Origin: Prunus persica
Taxonomy: Eukaryota > Streptophyta > Magnoliopsida > Rosales > Rosaceae
Length of the DNA: 64,000 nucleotides
Assembly (NCBI RefSeq): GCF_000346465.2
Contig: NC_034014.1
Span: forward strand, 8,394,756 to 8,458,755
Reading direction: 5' to 3'
Under the pieces are notes generated by a model. The model saw nothing but the letters and a program-made list of their open reading frames with translations. It made no database searches and was not told where the DNA came from. A program made the position numbers and the translations under genes. Below are positions 10,249 through 19,146 of the stretch, piece by piece. How positions within the stretch are numbered: the first letter of the stretch is position 1; each line of letters opens with the position of its first letter.

Positions 10249-11592
10249 TCATGGTGTCGAAGCCGTGGGCTTCGAGTTGAAGTATTCGGCCTTGGCGTGG
10301 ATGGCCGCTTGCTTCATCAGTTCGTCATACGTGCGCCAGTTGCTGCTGTGTACTAGGTATCGGAAGTGTGAGGACCGAAGGCCACTCTTAAAGGCGCCGT
10401 AGGCTGCCCTGTCGTCTGTTTCCGGACACCTTGAGTACTCGTGACTGAAAGGTGCCGCGTACTCTCTCAACGGTTCGTCCTCTCCTTGTCGAATCGTGTA
10501 CAGGTCATCGGCAGAGTAAAGACGGTCCGTTTGAATCATGAAGTGGTTGAGGAAGATCTGCTTCAGTTCGTCGAAGGAGTCTACCGTTTCTGGCTCTAAC
10601 CGGTAGAACCAGTTTAGGGCTGCCCCGGTAAGGGAGGACGGGAATAGCAGGCACTGCCCTTCATCGCTCAAGCCCTTGCATCCTATGGCGGACTGAAATG
10701 AGTGGAGGTGGGTTAAGGGGTCTTCCGTTCCCGTATAGAACGGTATCCGAAGCTGCTGCCCTTCCCGATCCTGCCGAGAGTCCCGGATGAGCCTGGTAAA
10801 TGGCCCCGGTAGAAGCTTTCCCCACTCTGGCCCCTGGGAGCGGGCGTTGTCGTTCTCCATTTTCTGGATTCTTTGAAAAAGGAGTCGTACAGCGGGGTCT
10901 CGGCTAGGGATTTCCTCGGAATCGAAGTCTTCTGTTCGCCTCTGTAGGTTGAGTGATTTAACCTCCGAGTTCCGCGAATGTGTTGCCGAACGGTAGGTGG
11001 ACGTTTGCGTCCCGGACGGGATGTACTCGGATTCCGACTCCTCTTCGGGGCCCAACCCCCTCACTTTCCGAATGGGCGACTTGTCTCCCAGGACCCTCAT
11101 CCGTGAATCCTTTAATCGGGTGCTCATCCTGATCGGAGACCTCTGTCTCTCTGCCTCTCGATCATTGATCCGATGTCGACAATCGGTGTAGACCTTCTTC
11201 GGGACCTGTGGCTGATCCCTGGGTGGCGGGACCACCAATTGTTTGGAAGGAGCGGGCGTTGCCGTTGCTGCCTTATCGCGTTTCTTCCTCCCGTGAGGGG
11301 TCTGCAGACTTTCGGAAGAGTGAGTTATCTGGATGTTCTGCGGGTGCTGCTGGTGGAGCAGCTGCTGGGTTTCGTCCACCTTGGACGAAAGAAAGTTGTT
11401 GTGTTCCTGAAGCCTCGCCATTTCCTTCCGTAAGGTTGCGATTTGGGCTGCCAGCTCGGCTTCGGCTGTTGTTTGGGTAGCGGGAGCATTTCCGAAGGGA
11501 GTGTCTGGAGGTAGCGCTGGGCTAGCTCCGCTTTGCCTTCCGAACGGTCCTCCTTCTTCCGTTAAGAACGTAGGTATTGAAGTGGTCCCCAT
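10249..11592 (-). CDS. Gag polyprotein of the Tat element
   Basis: Structural capsid-type protein that would package the element RNA. The open frame runs back to 11646 through the primer-binding site, but that first codon is TTG. The first ATG is at 11592, so I start there, giving about 447 residues. The N-terminal third is low-complexity with a glutamine-rich coiled segment, followed by charged linkers. The C-terminal part carries the retrotransposon gag core: a region with 'YTGTEDPLTHLHSF', then 'LTGAALNWFYRLEP' and 'YDELMKQAAIHAKAEYF'. The frame ends at a single TGA (10249-10251). The pol frame continues in the same register with no other stop. Confidence 0.88.
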   Translation of the reverse strand: MGTTSIPTFLTEEGGPFGRQSGASPALPPDTPFGNAPATQTTAEAELAAQIATLRKEMARLQEHNNFLSSKVDETQQLLHQQHPQNIQITHSSESLQTPHGRKKRDKAATATPAPSKQLVVPPPRDQPQVPKKVYTDCRHRINDREAERQRSPIRMSTRLKDSRMRVLGDKSPIRKVRGLGPEEESESEYIPSGTQTSTYRSATHSRNSEVKSLNLQRRTEDFDSEEIPSRDPAVRLLFQRIQKMENDNARSQGPEWGKLLPGPFTRLIRDSRQDREGQQLRIPFYTGTEDPLTHLHSFQSAIGCKGLSDEGQCLLFPSSLTGAALNWFYRLEPETVDSFDELKQIFLNHFMIQTDRLYSADDLYTIRQGEDEPLREYAAPFSHEYSRCPETDDRAAYGAFKSGLRSSHFRYLVHSSNWRTYDELMKQAAIHAKAEYFNSKPTASTP

Positions 11593-11628
11593 GTGTTTAG
11601 GAGATAGTGGGTTGATAATTCTTCGGGT

Positions 11629-11646
11629 TCCCACAGACGGCGCCAA
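11629..11646 (-). other. Primer-binding site of the Tat element
   Basis: On the minus strand the sequence two bases inside the 5' LTR reads TGGCGCCGTCTGTGGGAA. It begins with TGG, complementary to a tRNA CCA end, and is the common type for this lineage. The cognate tRNA was not checked. Confidence 0.8.
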
Positions 11647-11648
11647 AC

Positions 11649-12119
11649 TGTTGATGCGAAAAAGTGGTTCTGCACGTATTTCGTCAACTTAGTGATTTAG
11701 GCCTTCGGTAGATGACTATCCTCGGTAGATGTTCTACGGCAGAAGGGTAAGTACCTACAAAAGGTCACGTTCGGTAAATCCTTGGGTACCGGTGTGGTAC
11801 CGGCCGAAGGCTCTCCGATGCTTAAGTAAGTACGGATTTAGTAAAGTTTAACTGATAGATCACACGATAGCGTACCGTTAGTTCTGATCCCCTCCTTTTG
11901 GGGATATGAGTCTCCTTTTATAGGCCTTGGGAGGTGTGCACTGTGCTCATATTTCCGATGTGGGACTCTGGGCATGGATTGTGAGCATGGCACGTGTCTG
12001 ATGGTGAAAGAGGCCAAGATAGATGGCTTCGGTAGGGAGCATGCCGAAGGGGTCCGTTGATCAGTATCGATCCCCTCCACGTGTTCGGTGGTAATAGGCC
12101 GTTTATTTTGGTATAAACA
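11649..12119 (-). repeat. 5' LTR (sense strand minus) of the Tat element
   Basis: 471 bp, TG...CA ends. On the minus strand a TATAAAAGG box lies at 11914-11922, a plausible promoter for the genomic RNA. The only difference I found from the other LTR is G/A near 11909 (position 2850 in the left copy). Confidence 0.93.
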
Positions 12120-13104
12120 AGACTAATGCAATTATATTACAATATTGCTCTTTTATCTCCCATTTTTATCTATCTATTTGTAAGATATGCCTATAAATTT
12201 GAGTTTCTTGATAACCTTGACACTTGAATTTGCTCCCTCAGTCAGTCATGGTCCTCAATGAATTTTGGACAAGCTTAACAACAATGGAAGAGAGTAGATA
12301 CAACCAGTTGGACTTTGCACCGAACATTGCAACAACAATTTGTCGTCCTTCCACGAGGAGGGAGATTCACAACTAGGTTGTCAACCCCTTCAACAAAAGG
12401 GGAACTTGATCAAGGATGAAACCTTCCAAAATCAACATTTGAAGAAATGGGACTTTGTTACATATTATTATGTTTTTATTTTATTTTATGAATATGGGTA
12501 AATTTCACTTTACTACTCGGAAGTTTCTTGAAATTCAGACTTTACTACATCAAGTATTTTTCGTATCTACTTCGTACCTAAAGTTTGACTTTTCTACCAT
12601 TTTCATACATTCGTTAGTCATTCCGTCAAACATACTCTGTTAAATGATGACATGGCAGGATTTTACGTCACATGATGTGGCATGTTGTTTTCTCAAACGA
12701 TGATGTGGTTTAATGATTCGTCTATATTTTACCACATAGAATAAAAAGTTAAATAAATTTTTTTCACAAATGTAATTCGAAAATTTGTAATCAGTAAGAA
12801 TATAAGATTTAAAAATAAAGTAATAAATTGAAGAAAACTACAGATTAATGAGAAGCCTCTAAATTGTCTGGAATAATAAATCTTGTGTACAACAAATACA
12901 AGGTGCATGCAGAGAGTATTGCAACAATGAAACTGAAAGTTATTAATAGAAGAATTGCGGAGAAGAATTTGGAAAAAGCCAGTCAGCATTAAACAGATCA
13001 AGGAGACAAGATCAATATATAAGACTTGGAAAAATAAAGGATTTAAATTTACCAATTAAAGAAAACCATGATAGATTTTTTCTCTCAAGAAATAGGAAAT
13101 TATT
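12120..13104. other. Intergenic DNA after the Tat element
   Basis: The first ~27 bases are the remnant of array A. 12180-12430 holds A/T-rich unassigned sequence. From about 12490 there is a block starting GGGTAAATTTCACTTTAC that resembles the ends of MITE-type elements, but no second end was found. No supported gene is present. Confidence 0.5.
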
Positions 13105-13231
13105 GTTGACTGACGTGGAGCAGAACTCCAAGGGACGAACGAACGACTAAAACCCTTCATTTCTTCTCATAAACCGCCTTAATTACATGCTCTCCTCCTC
13201 CAGTTTCCATATACAAAAAGGAAGTCGTAAT

Positions 13232-13799
13232 TAGGGGTGGGCACTCAAACCGGCGAACCGGAAATCCAAACCAAACCGGAAAAAAACCGAGTTGACCAAA
13301 AAGTCAAAAACCGGTCAAAAACCGAACCGGACCGGTTTGGACCGGTTCCGGATCCGGTTCCATGTCTTCAAAAACCGAACCGGGCCGAACCGAACCGGTG
13401 AAACTAAAAAAATATATAATTTCAATATATATTTATATTTAATGCTATATTTTTAATTTCACTAAAAAAAACATAATATTTATCCAAGTTCAATGTCAAA
13501 ATATCTCTATTTTCTCACTTTAATATTTATTTTTTATATGAAATTGAATAATTTGTTAATTTTCAAGTAAAAAAATAATATTTCAGTTGAGAATTGTATT
13601 AAAAAGTAATTTAAAAAAATAATTTTTATAATCCGGTTCAAAACCGAACCGAACCGGAACCGGACCGAAACCGGTTCAAACCGAACCGGTTTTGAAATTT
13701 TTTTTATTAAAACCGAACCGAACCAAACCGGATGAATAGTATTGGATCGGTTCTAATTTGAGGCAAAAACCGGTCCAAACCGAACCGTGCCCACCCCTA
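13232..13799. mobile_element. Non-autonomous hAT element (568 bp)
   Basis: Perfect 13-bp terminal inverted repeats TAGGGGTGGGCAC...GTGCCCACCCCTA are flanked by a perfect 8-bp duplication GTCGTAAT (13224-13231 and 13800-13807). That is the hAT signature. The interior is A/T-rich, and both ends are packed with CCGAACC/GGTTCGG-type repeats that can pair. No transposase is present. The duplicated paralogous region near 18530-18560 lacks it. Confidence 0.93.
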
Positions 13800-13807
13800 G
13801 TCGTAAT

Positions 13808-13808
<1 letters not shown>

Positions 13809-13861
<53 letters not shown>
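13809..13861. repeat. (CT)n microsatellite
   Basis: About 26 CT units lie just before the first homologous exon of the first RBR copy. The long open frames crossing it on both strands are artefacts of the repeat. Confidence 0.95.
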
Positions 13862-13864
<3 letters not shown>

Positions 13865-15740
13865 ACCCATCGAGAGGCCTCGTCACCTCCGCCTTCATTA
13901 TCATCAAGGGCTTTGGTGACGAGCGATTGTTTCAAATTGTACTGCAGGGGTTTGCTGAGGGAGGAAACCCATGATATTTGGGGTAGGAAGGTGGTGGTGG
14001 TTGGGGCTGGAGTTGCCATCTGTGATCGCAGGGACAACTTGATATTCGAAAGTAGGAAGAATCTCAAAAGTTTGAATCATTTTGCTGTGCTGAGCAGGTG
14101 AGCAAAATGAGCTTTTGGCTCTGATTGACGGCCTTAAAGAAGCTCTCACTTTGAAGTTGAAAAGGGTCATATTTTGTGTGTGATGATTATCTGATTTACC
14201 AATATGTGAGTTGTTAAACTACTTAGCCTCATTTTCTCTTATCAATCTTATATTCATGTCATTTTGTCTATCTAAGAAATTCTTTTTTTCTTGATGATAT
14301 GATCCAAAAGAGGATTCAAATGATATTCAGCAAGCCAAGTTTTATTATTAATTTAATTCTTATCTTCATTATTGTAGTTCACATGAGTTTAATGCAAAAA
14401 TTGATAGAGGTGATTGACATTTTATTGTCACAGGTCACGAGCACACTTCCTGGAAGCAGCGAGATTGCTGCATAAGACGACGTCACTCAAGTGACTCGTT
14501 TAGAAAAAAAGTTTGCATATTGCAACCCTTGTCTTGTGTTTAGTGGTGGCATTAAGTTTGCTTCGAAACTTGCAATTGAAGCTACAGCTTTTCAGAGCAC
14601 CTCCTCTGCAGGAACTTGCAAAGCCATGAGTGTGAAGGAGACTTGTTTGATTTGCTTCGAAGACACTCCTATTGCTCGAATGTTTTCAATTGGTACTTGC
14701 CATCACAAATATTGCTTGGCTTGTATGAAACATCATGTGGAAGTAAATTTGCAAAGCGGGATCGTGGCACAATGCCCTCATAAAGACTGTAAGTGTGAAG
14801 TGAATATTATAACCTGTAAAAAATTATTGTCACCTGAACTTGCTGACATTATGATCGAACGAATCAAGGAGTCTTCTATTCCTGTCACGGAGAAAGTTTA
14901 CTGCGCATTTCCAATGTGTTCTGCCTTGATGTCCAAAAAGGAGGTCTTGGAACATACCAAGACTTCTTTTGTTAGCGAGGGAGGCAGGAAGTGCATGAAA
15001 TGCCAGCGTTATTTTTGTGTCAATTGCAAGGTTCCTTGGCACTGTGATATGAGCTGCTATGATTACCAAAGATCAGAAACCAATTCCCTCGCAGAAGAGC
15101 AATTGCTAAAATCGCTTGCAATCAAGAAACTATGGCGGCAGTGTTCCAAGTGCAAACATATGGTTGAACTTGATAGTGGTTGCTACCACATCACTTGCAG
15201 GTGCTTTACTCTCATCCACTCAAGTTTGATCAATCTTTTGGTTTCTTCTGTCCTGCTTCAGTTTCTTTAAAAAACAAAAACTCAGGATTAACCTTATCAC
15301 CTTAAAAGTCAAATGAGGAATTAGTGATAATCTACTCTAAAATAATCTTACATACAAGGAGGAAGATTCGAACCTAGGTGCAAGGGGACGGACACGCTAT
15401 CCTGGCCAATTGTCCTAATCCAATCCGCTATTTGACCATGTATATAATAATCTGAAAGAGATTTATCACATGAGGGGGATGGTTGAGAAGCAACCACACA
15501 TTATTTGATGATCAAGCCATATATATATTATTGGGTCGCTCCTAGTAAAAGTTCCAAGTTTTTGGTTTTGGATACTTGAATATCCGTTCCCTTTACTCTG
15601 TTGTTTGTCTCTAATGTTTTGCAATGTCTTTATGTAGATGTGGACATCAGTTTTGCTATACTTGCGGAGCTGAATGGAAGAACAAGAGAGCAACATGTTC
15701 CTGCCCACTCTGGGATGAGCATCACATTATACGGCCATAA
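13862..15740 (+). pseudogene. RBR-type E3 ubiquitin ligase copy 1, damaged
   Basis: RING-between-RING ligases take ubiquitin from E2 onto a RING2 cysteine. Modelled segments: 13862-14206 (RNase H-like N-terminal domain common in plant RBR proteins), 14434-15200 (RING1 and IBR) and 15638-15740 (rest of RING2, ending TAA). RING1 has CLIC...CHHKYC...CPHKDC; the IBR has 'CMKCQRYFCVNC'; RING2 starts 'CSKCKHMVELDSGCYHITC', with the likely catalytic Cys just before the exon junction. Lesions: a frame change near 14099, a 2-base excess near 14180 relative to copy 2, and an in-frame TAA near 14474. The open stretch 14491-15270 retains RING1-IBR. No good start codon is seen. Copy 2 lies 5.4 kb downstream. 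Confidence 0.8.
15340..15440 (-). mobile_element. tRNA-derived SINE-like fragment in the RBR1 intron
   Basis: The minus strand carries GGTTCGAATC, a pol III B-box, with an A-box-like stretch about 45 bases upstream. It lies in the last intron of copy 1. Ends and TSD were not resolved. Confidence 0.5.
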
Positions 15741-16258
15741 CGATTGAGCAGTGTAAAACAGATTGGCTGATCCAGTCATGTTTTCCTTTCTTCTTTTATT
15801 TCTTTTAGTTTATTTATTTATCATGGAAAGATGTGGTTGTAACTTGTAAAGAGAGAGGGAGGGGGTGGAAAGAGTGTAAAACCACTTTGCATTGCTCTAG
15901 CTTCTATCATAAATTATTTTCAATCTCTTCTTTTTCTATTTAAATAAATTGTCCAAACCCTATGTTTAATAACAAAAATAACCATGAATAAGAAAATAAA
16001 AACGGGAGACTTTGGAAAAGGCCAAAGGAGAGAGAAATTTTTTAAAAGAAGCCAAAATGGACAAAATTGCCTTGATTTATTTTTGGATTTCCTAAGGAAT
16101 CATTTACATTTGCATGTCTTTGATTTGAAAGTTGAGAGGTTTTTCTGTTTTTTTTGAAAAAGCTTTGGCTTTTTCCAAAAGTGAAAGTTTTTGTGTGGCT
16201 AAAACCTAAATTTACTAAAAAGAAAAACAGTTGGCATTAAATAAATGCTTAAAATAAT
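15741..16258. other. 3' flank of RBR copy 1
   Basis: 3' UTR-like sequence is shared with copy 2 up to about 16003 (compare 21590-21915), which marks the right edge of the duplication. Nothing else is recognised to 16258. Confidence 0.55.
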
Positions 16259-16630
16259 ATTAAATAAAGAAGCATTTAATTATAGGGAATAACTAAGAGT
16301 CCTTTTTCTCTCCTCAAATTTAGGAGCTCCTAGAGGTCTTTCTATTTTAGGAGCTGAATAGGGAGCATGGTTAGAGGTGAGTTTTTTCAATTTCTCCCTA
16401 AATTTTAGCTAAGGAGGTGATTTAGGAGCTCATTGTGAGCATCCACAATGAGCTCCCTAAACCACCTCCTTAGACAAATTTTAGGGAGGATTTGGAAAAA
16501 TACAACTCCAACTATGCTTCCTATCCACCTCCTAAAATAGAGAGACCTCTAAGAGCTCCTAAATCTGAGGAGAGAGAAATGACTCCTAGTGGCTCCCTAT
16601 AATTTAATGTTGCTTTATTTAATAAGTATT
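16259..16630. repeat. Foldback / MITE-like long inverted repeat
   Basis: Two arms of roughly 170-180 bases pair imperfectly around a centre near 16438-16446 (TCATTGTGAGCATCCACAATGA). Arms begin TTAAATAAAG on the left and end with its reverse complement near 16626. No coding capacity. The superfamily was not determined. Confidence 0.7.
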
Positions 16631-17445
16631 TCAAACCTTTAATTAATGTTAATTATTATTTCATATTATTTTTAATAGAGATGAACCAATTAAAAAAGAG
16701 TTATAGCATTTATGACTCCTTAAACTAGAGAGCATGATTGGAGTTTAAATTTTATAGAGAGCTCCTAAAATAACTTTTATATGTTTTTAGCAAATTTAAC
16801 TAAAAAATAGAGAGCATGATTGTGGATGCTCTAAGATTATGGCAATTAGATCTCTCGGATTCATTTGCAAACTTAGGATCATATGTAGCTTGGAAAGTTG
16901 ACTATTAGTATCAAGATTCATTTGCAAATCTTCTATAAGTTATTGAACATAAAATAGAGAATGGATATGTGAATCATGGCTCCAAGCATCATATGAAGCT
17001 TGTCGGTACCACACTCCTTGTTTCCACTGGAAGAGTGTATGTATTCCTGCTGCTGCTGGTGGCGGTGCTGCGAAGGGACTTTCACCGGATGAGGGTGTAT
17101 GTACCCCTGTTGGTGGTGGCAGTGCTGCGAAGAACATAGGATCAAGATAATAATCAGATCAATCAGACAAAACATAAAATACACTATAGAATAGATTGTC
17201 ATTCTTAAAGCACATGATGTTATTTGAGTGCTGCTATATTCATCCACGTGTTTTACTTCCCTAGCCACCATTTAGTGAAAATGTCAATGACAAGTTTAAT
17301 GTATGTAAAATGACCACCTTTTAAGAGACTCAACTCAACCATGATAGTGTTAAGAGATTTGAGAGAGTACAAAGCTCAGCAGTAGGTGTGGGGTTTATCA
17401 CATAAGGCCTCAACGTCAGTAGTAGCGGAACCATTCATTATAAGG
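16631..17445. other. Intergenic DNA with a proline-rich minus-strand ORF of doubtful status
   Basis: A/T-rich. 16940-17137 minus could encode a short peptide with two imperfect repeats of 'AAPPPAAAGIHT' type, but it has no signal peptide, no recognisable family and overlaps another frame. I do not call it a gene. Confidence 0.4.
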
Positions 17446-18045
17446 TTAAATACCTTTTTGGTCATTGGGTTTTACACAAAAAATTTATTTGGTCATTGAG
17501 AATTTTTTTTAGCCAAATTGGTCACTGTGTTTCCCAAAATTTACAATTTATAGGCATTTCGTTAAGTGTAATTTTTATTTTTTATTTTTTTAGAAAGCAT
17601 GTTCAGTCTTCTTTCTCTAACTCCACGAGTTAGGACATATTGTGCTATTAGGGTTTAACAAATTGGAAAAAAAATCTTGGGATGAAATCAAAATTATGAG
17701 GTATAAGGTCATGGATTGGATGCTATATTGAAGCCTAACTCAATTGAGTGAGAACCATATTGTGACTTCGGATGGCAAGAAGACGTAATCAAGGTGATAG
17801 AGACCCAAAATATATTGGTATGTTGTTGATTCCATTTTAATTTGGTTTGGCTTTTTGATTTTCCTTATACCTCAATATACCCTAACTCGTTGAGTTAGAG
17901 GAAGAAAAGTGAAGGTGCTTCCTAAAAAATATAATGCACTTAATGAAATATGACGGAATGTCTATAAATCGTAAACTTCGGGAAATACAATGTCCAATTT
18001 GGCTAAATATTTTTCTCAATGATCAAATGGAATTTTAATATTCTT
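17446..18045. mobile_element. Truncated long-TIR element (MULE/foldback-like)
   Basis: Left arm 17490-17660 and right arm 17870-18040 are imperfect inverted repeats sharing TTTAGCCAAATTGG, TTATAG.CATT and ACGAGTTAGG blocks. The left end begins GGTTAAATACCTTTTTGG; the matching outer piece on the right is missing, so that end looks truncated. Confidence 0.6.
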
Positions 18046-18099
18046 CAACACTCGTTTGTTTGATTCAAATTTAATTCAGGGCTTCAATTTTGGGGTTTA

Positions 18100-18470
18100 C
18101 TTGTTTGGGGTTCGATTCGGGGTTTGGGTTCAATCTGGCCCAATCAACCAACATGCTCTAATACTATGTTAAGATTTCAGAGAGACGGGCTAGCATCCCA
18201 CTACTAGCAATACCGATATTGTCCCAAATTAACCACTTACAAAGCCTAGTGGGTGTAGAATTTTATCATAAAAAATCTCGATGTTATTAATAGCGGAACC
18301 ATTCATTATATGGTGTATTTGATTTGGCTAAGTTTTCGTTGTGAGACTTCAATATTCTTCAACATATAAAACTACATTAAAACAATTTCGAAAAAATATG
18401 AATACTTAGATAATTCCAAACTTAAATTAACCCTTTTTTTTTTTTTTTTCAAGACCCTTGTGAGAATTGA
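18100..18470. other. LTR-like relic and a direct repeat of 17370-17445
   Basis: 18240-18310 repeats, with substitutions, the sequence at 17370-17445 (both contain GCGGAACCATTCATTATA). The preceding stretch, CCCACTACTAGCAATACCG onward, resembles LTR sequence, but ends were not found. Confidence 0.35.
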
Positions 18471-18734
18471 AATTGATTGACGTGGAGCAGAACTCCAAGG
18501 GACGAACGACTAAAACCCTTCCTTCTCCAATTTCCAAATGCAAACGAAGTCATGTCACCTTGTTTACCTAATGATTAGTGTTAAGCTGTGATTAGTTAGT
18601 AATTAGTTAAGCTGGTTGTAAAAGCCACGTGCTATCACGTGAAGTAGTTAGAAGTCTGTTAACGACTTTGCTTAATCAGTAAGCTAAAGACCAGGTATAT
18701 AAGCCAAGGATTGTATGCGGAGCTGTATTAAGGG

Positions 18735-19035
18735 CAGGGGTGGCCTTGGCCCCCCTAATTTTAACCCTTTTGAATGTATATATTTTAATGTGGTAACAAA
18801 CGCAAAGAAAATTTGCTATACTTAAACCTATGGCCCCTCACCACAAATCAGTATTGTATTTCAGTCAGTATGAATATAATAACAAAATATATTACATTTA
18901 TGAAAGAAAACCACCCATTTCAATTTAGTGTTTTTGTAGGTAATAATTTACCCACTCGGCTAAACAAAATATACAACTAAACTTTTTGTGTTTAACGTTT
19001 TCGACCCCTTAAATATAAAATTCTAGCCGACCCTG
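18735..19035. mobile_element. Possible short TIR element upstream of RBR copy 2
   Basis: Starts CAGGGGTGGCC and ends GCCGACCCTG, a short imperfect inverted terminus. No convincing 8-bp duplication was found. A-rich interior without coding capacity. Confidence 0.35.
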
Positions 19036-19146
19036 TTTCTTGATATACTGTAGAAATACACAGAAGCTTCGATTCTTTCACTCTCTCTCTCTTCAATTCT
19101 CTCTGCTTCCTCTGTTATAGTTAGCACACCTCTCTCTCCCTCTCAA

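Larger units (their letters stand above)
2590..12119 (-). mobile_element. Young Ty3/gypsy LTR retrotransposon, Tat lineage, with antisense gene
   Basis: Complete 9.5 kb element inserted in array A, sense strand minus. Two 471-bp LTRs (2590-3060 and 11649-12119) start TG and end CA and differ at one base that I can see. Flanking 5-mers are ATACT (2585-2589) and AGACT (12120-12124), a TSD with one mismatch; sibling array units read AAACT there. Order on the sense strand: 5' LTR (11649-12119), primer-binding site, gag, pol (protease, RT, RNase H, second archaeal-type RNase H, integrase), a region with a plus-strand gene, polypurine tract, 3' LTR. The second RNase H and extra antisense ORF point to the Tat lineage, where such ORFs between integrase and 3' LTR are known. 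GC content is far above the surrounding DNA. Confidence 0.95.

Noticed and set aside
13676..14067. Minus and plus ORFs with runs of Arg-Glu or Ser-Leu
   Set aside because: They come from reading the (CT)n microsatellite.
15340..15440. Possible genuine tRNA gene
   Set aside because: Only box-like promoter elements are present; no cloverleaf could be drawn by eye, so SINE-like is preferred.
16933..17271. Possible small peptide gene with repeated HTP/APPP motifs on the minus strand
   Set aside because: No signal peptide, no known family, overlapping open frames of similar quality; not enough to call a gene.
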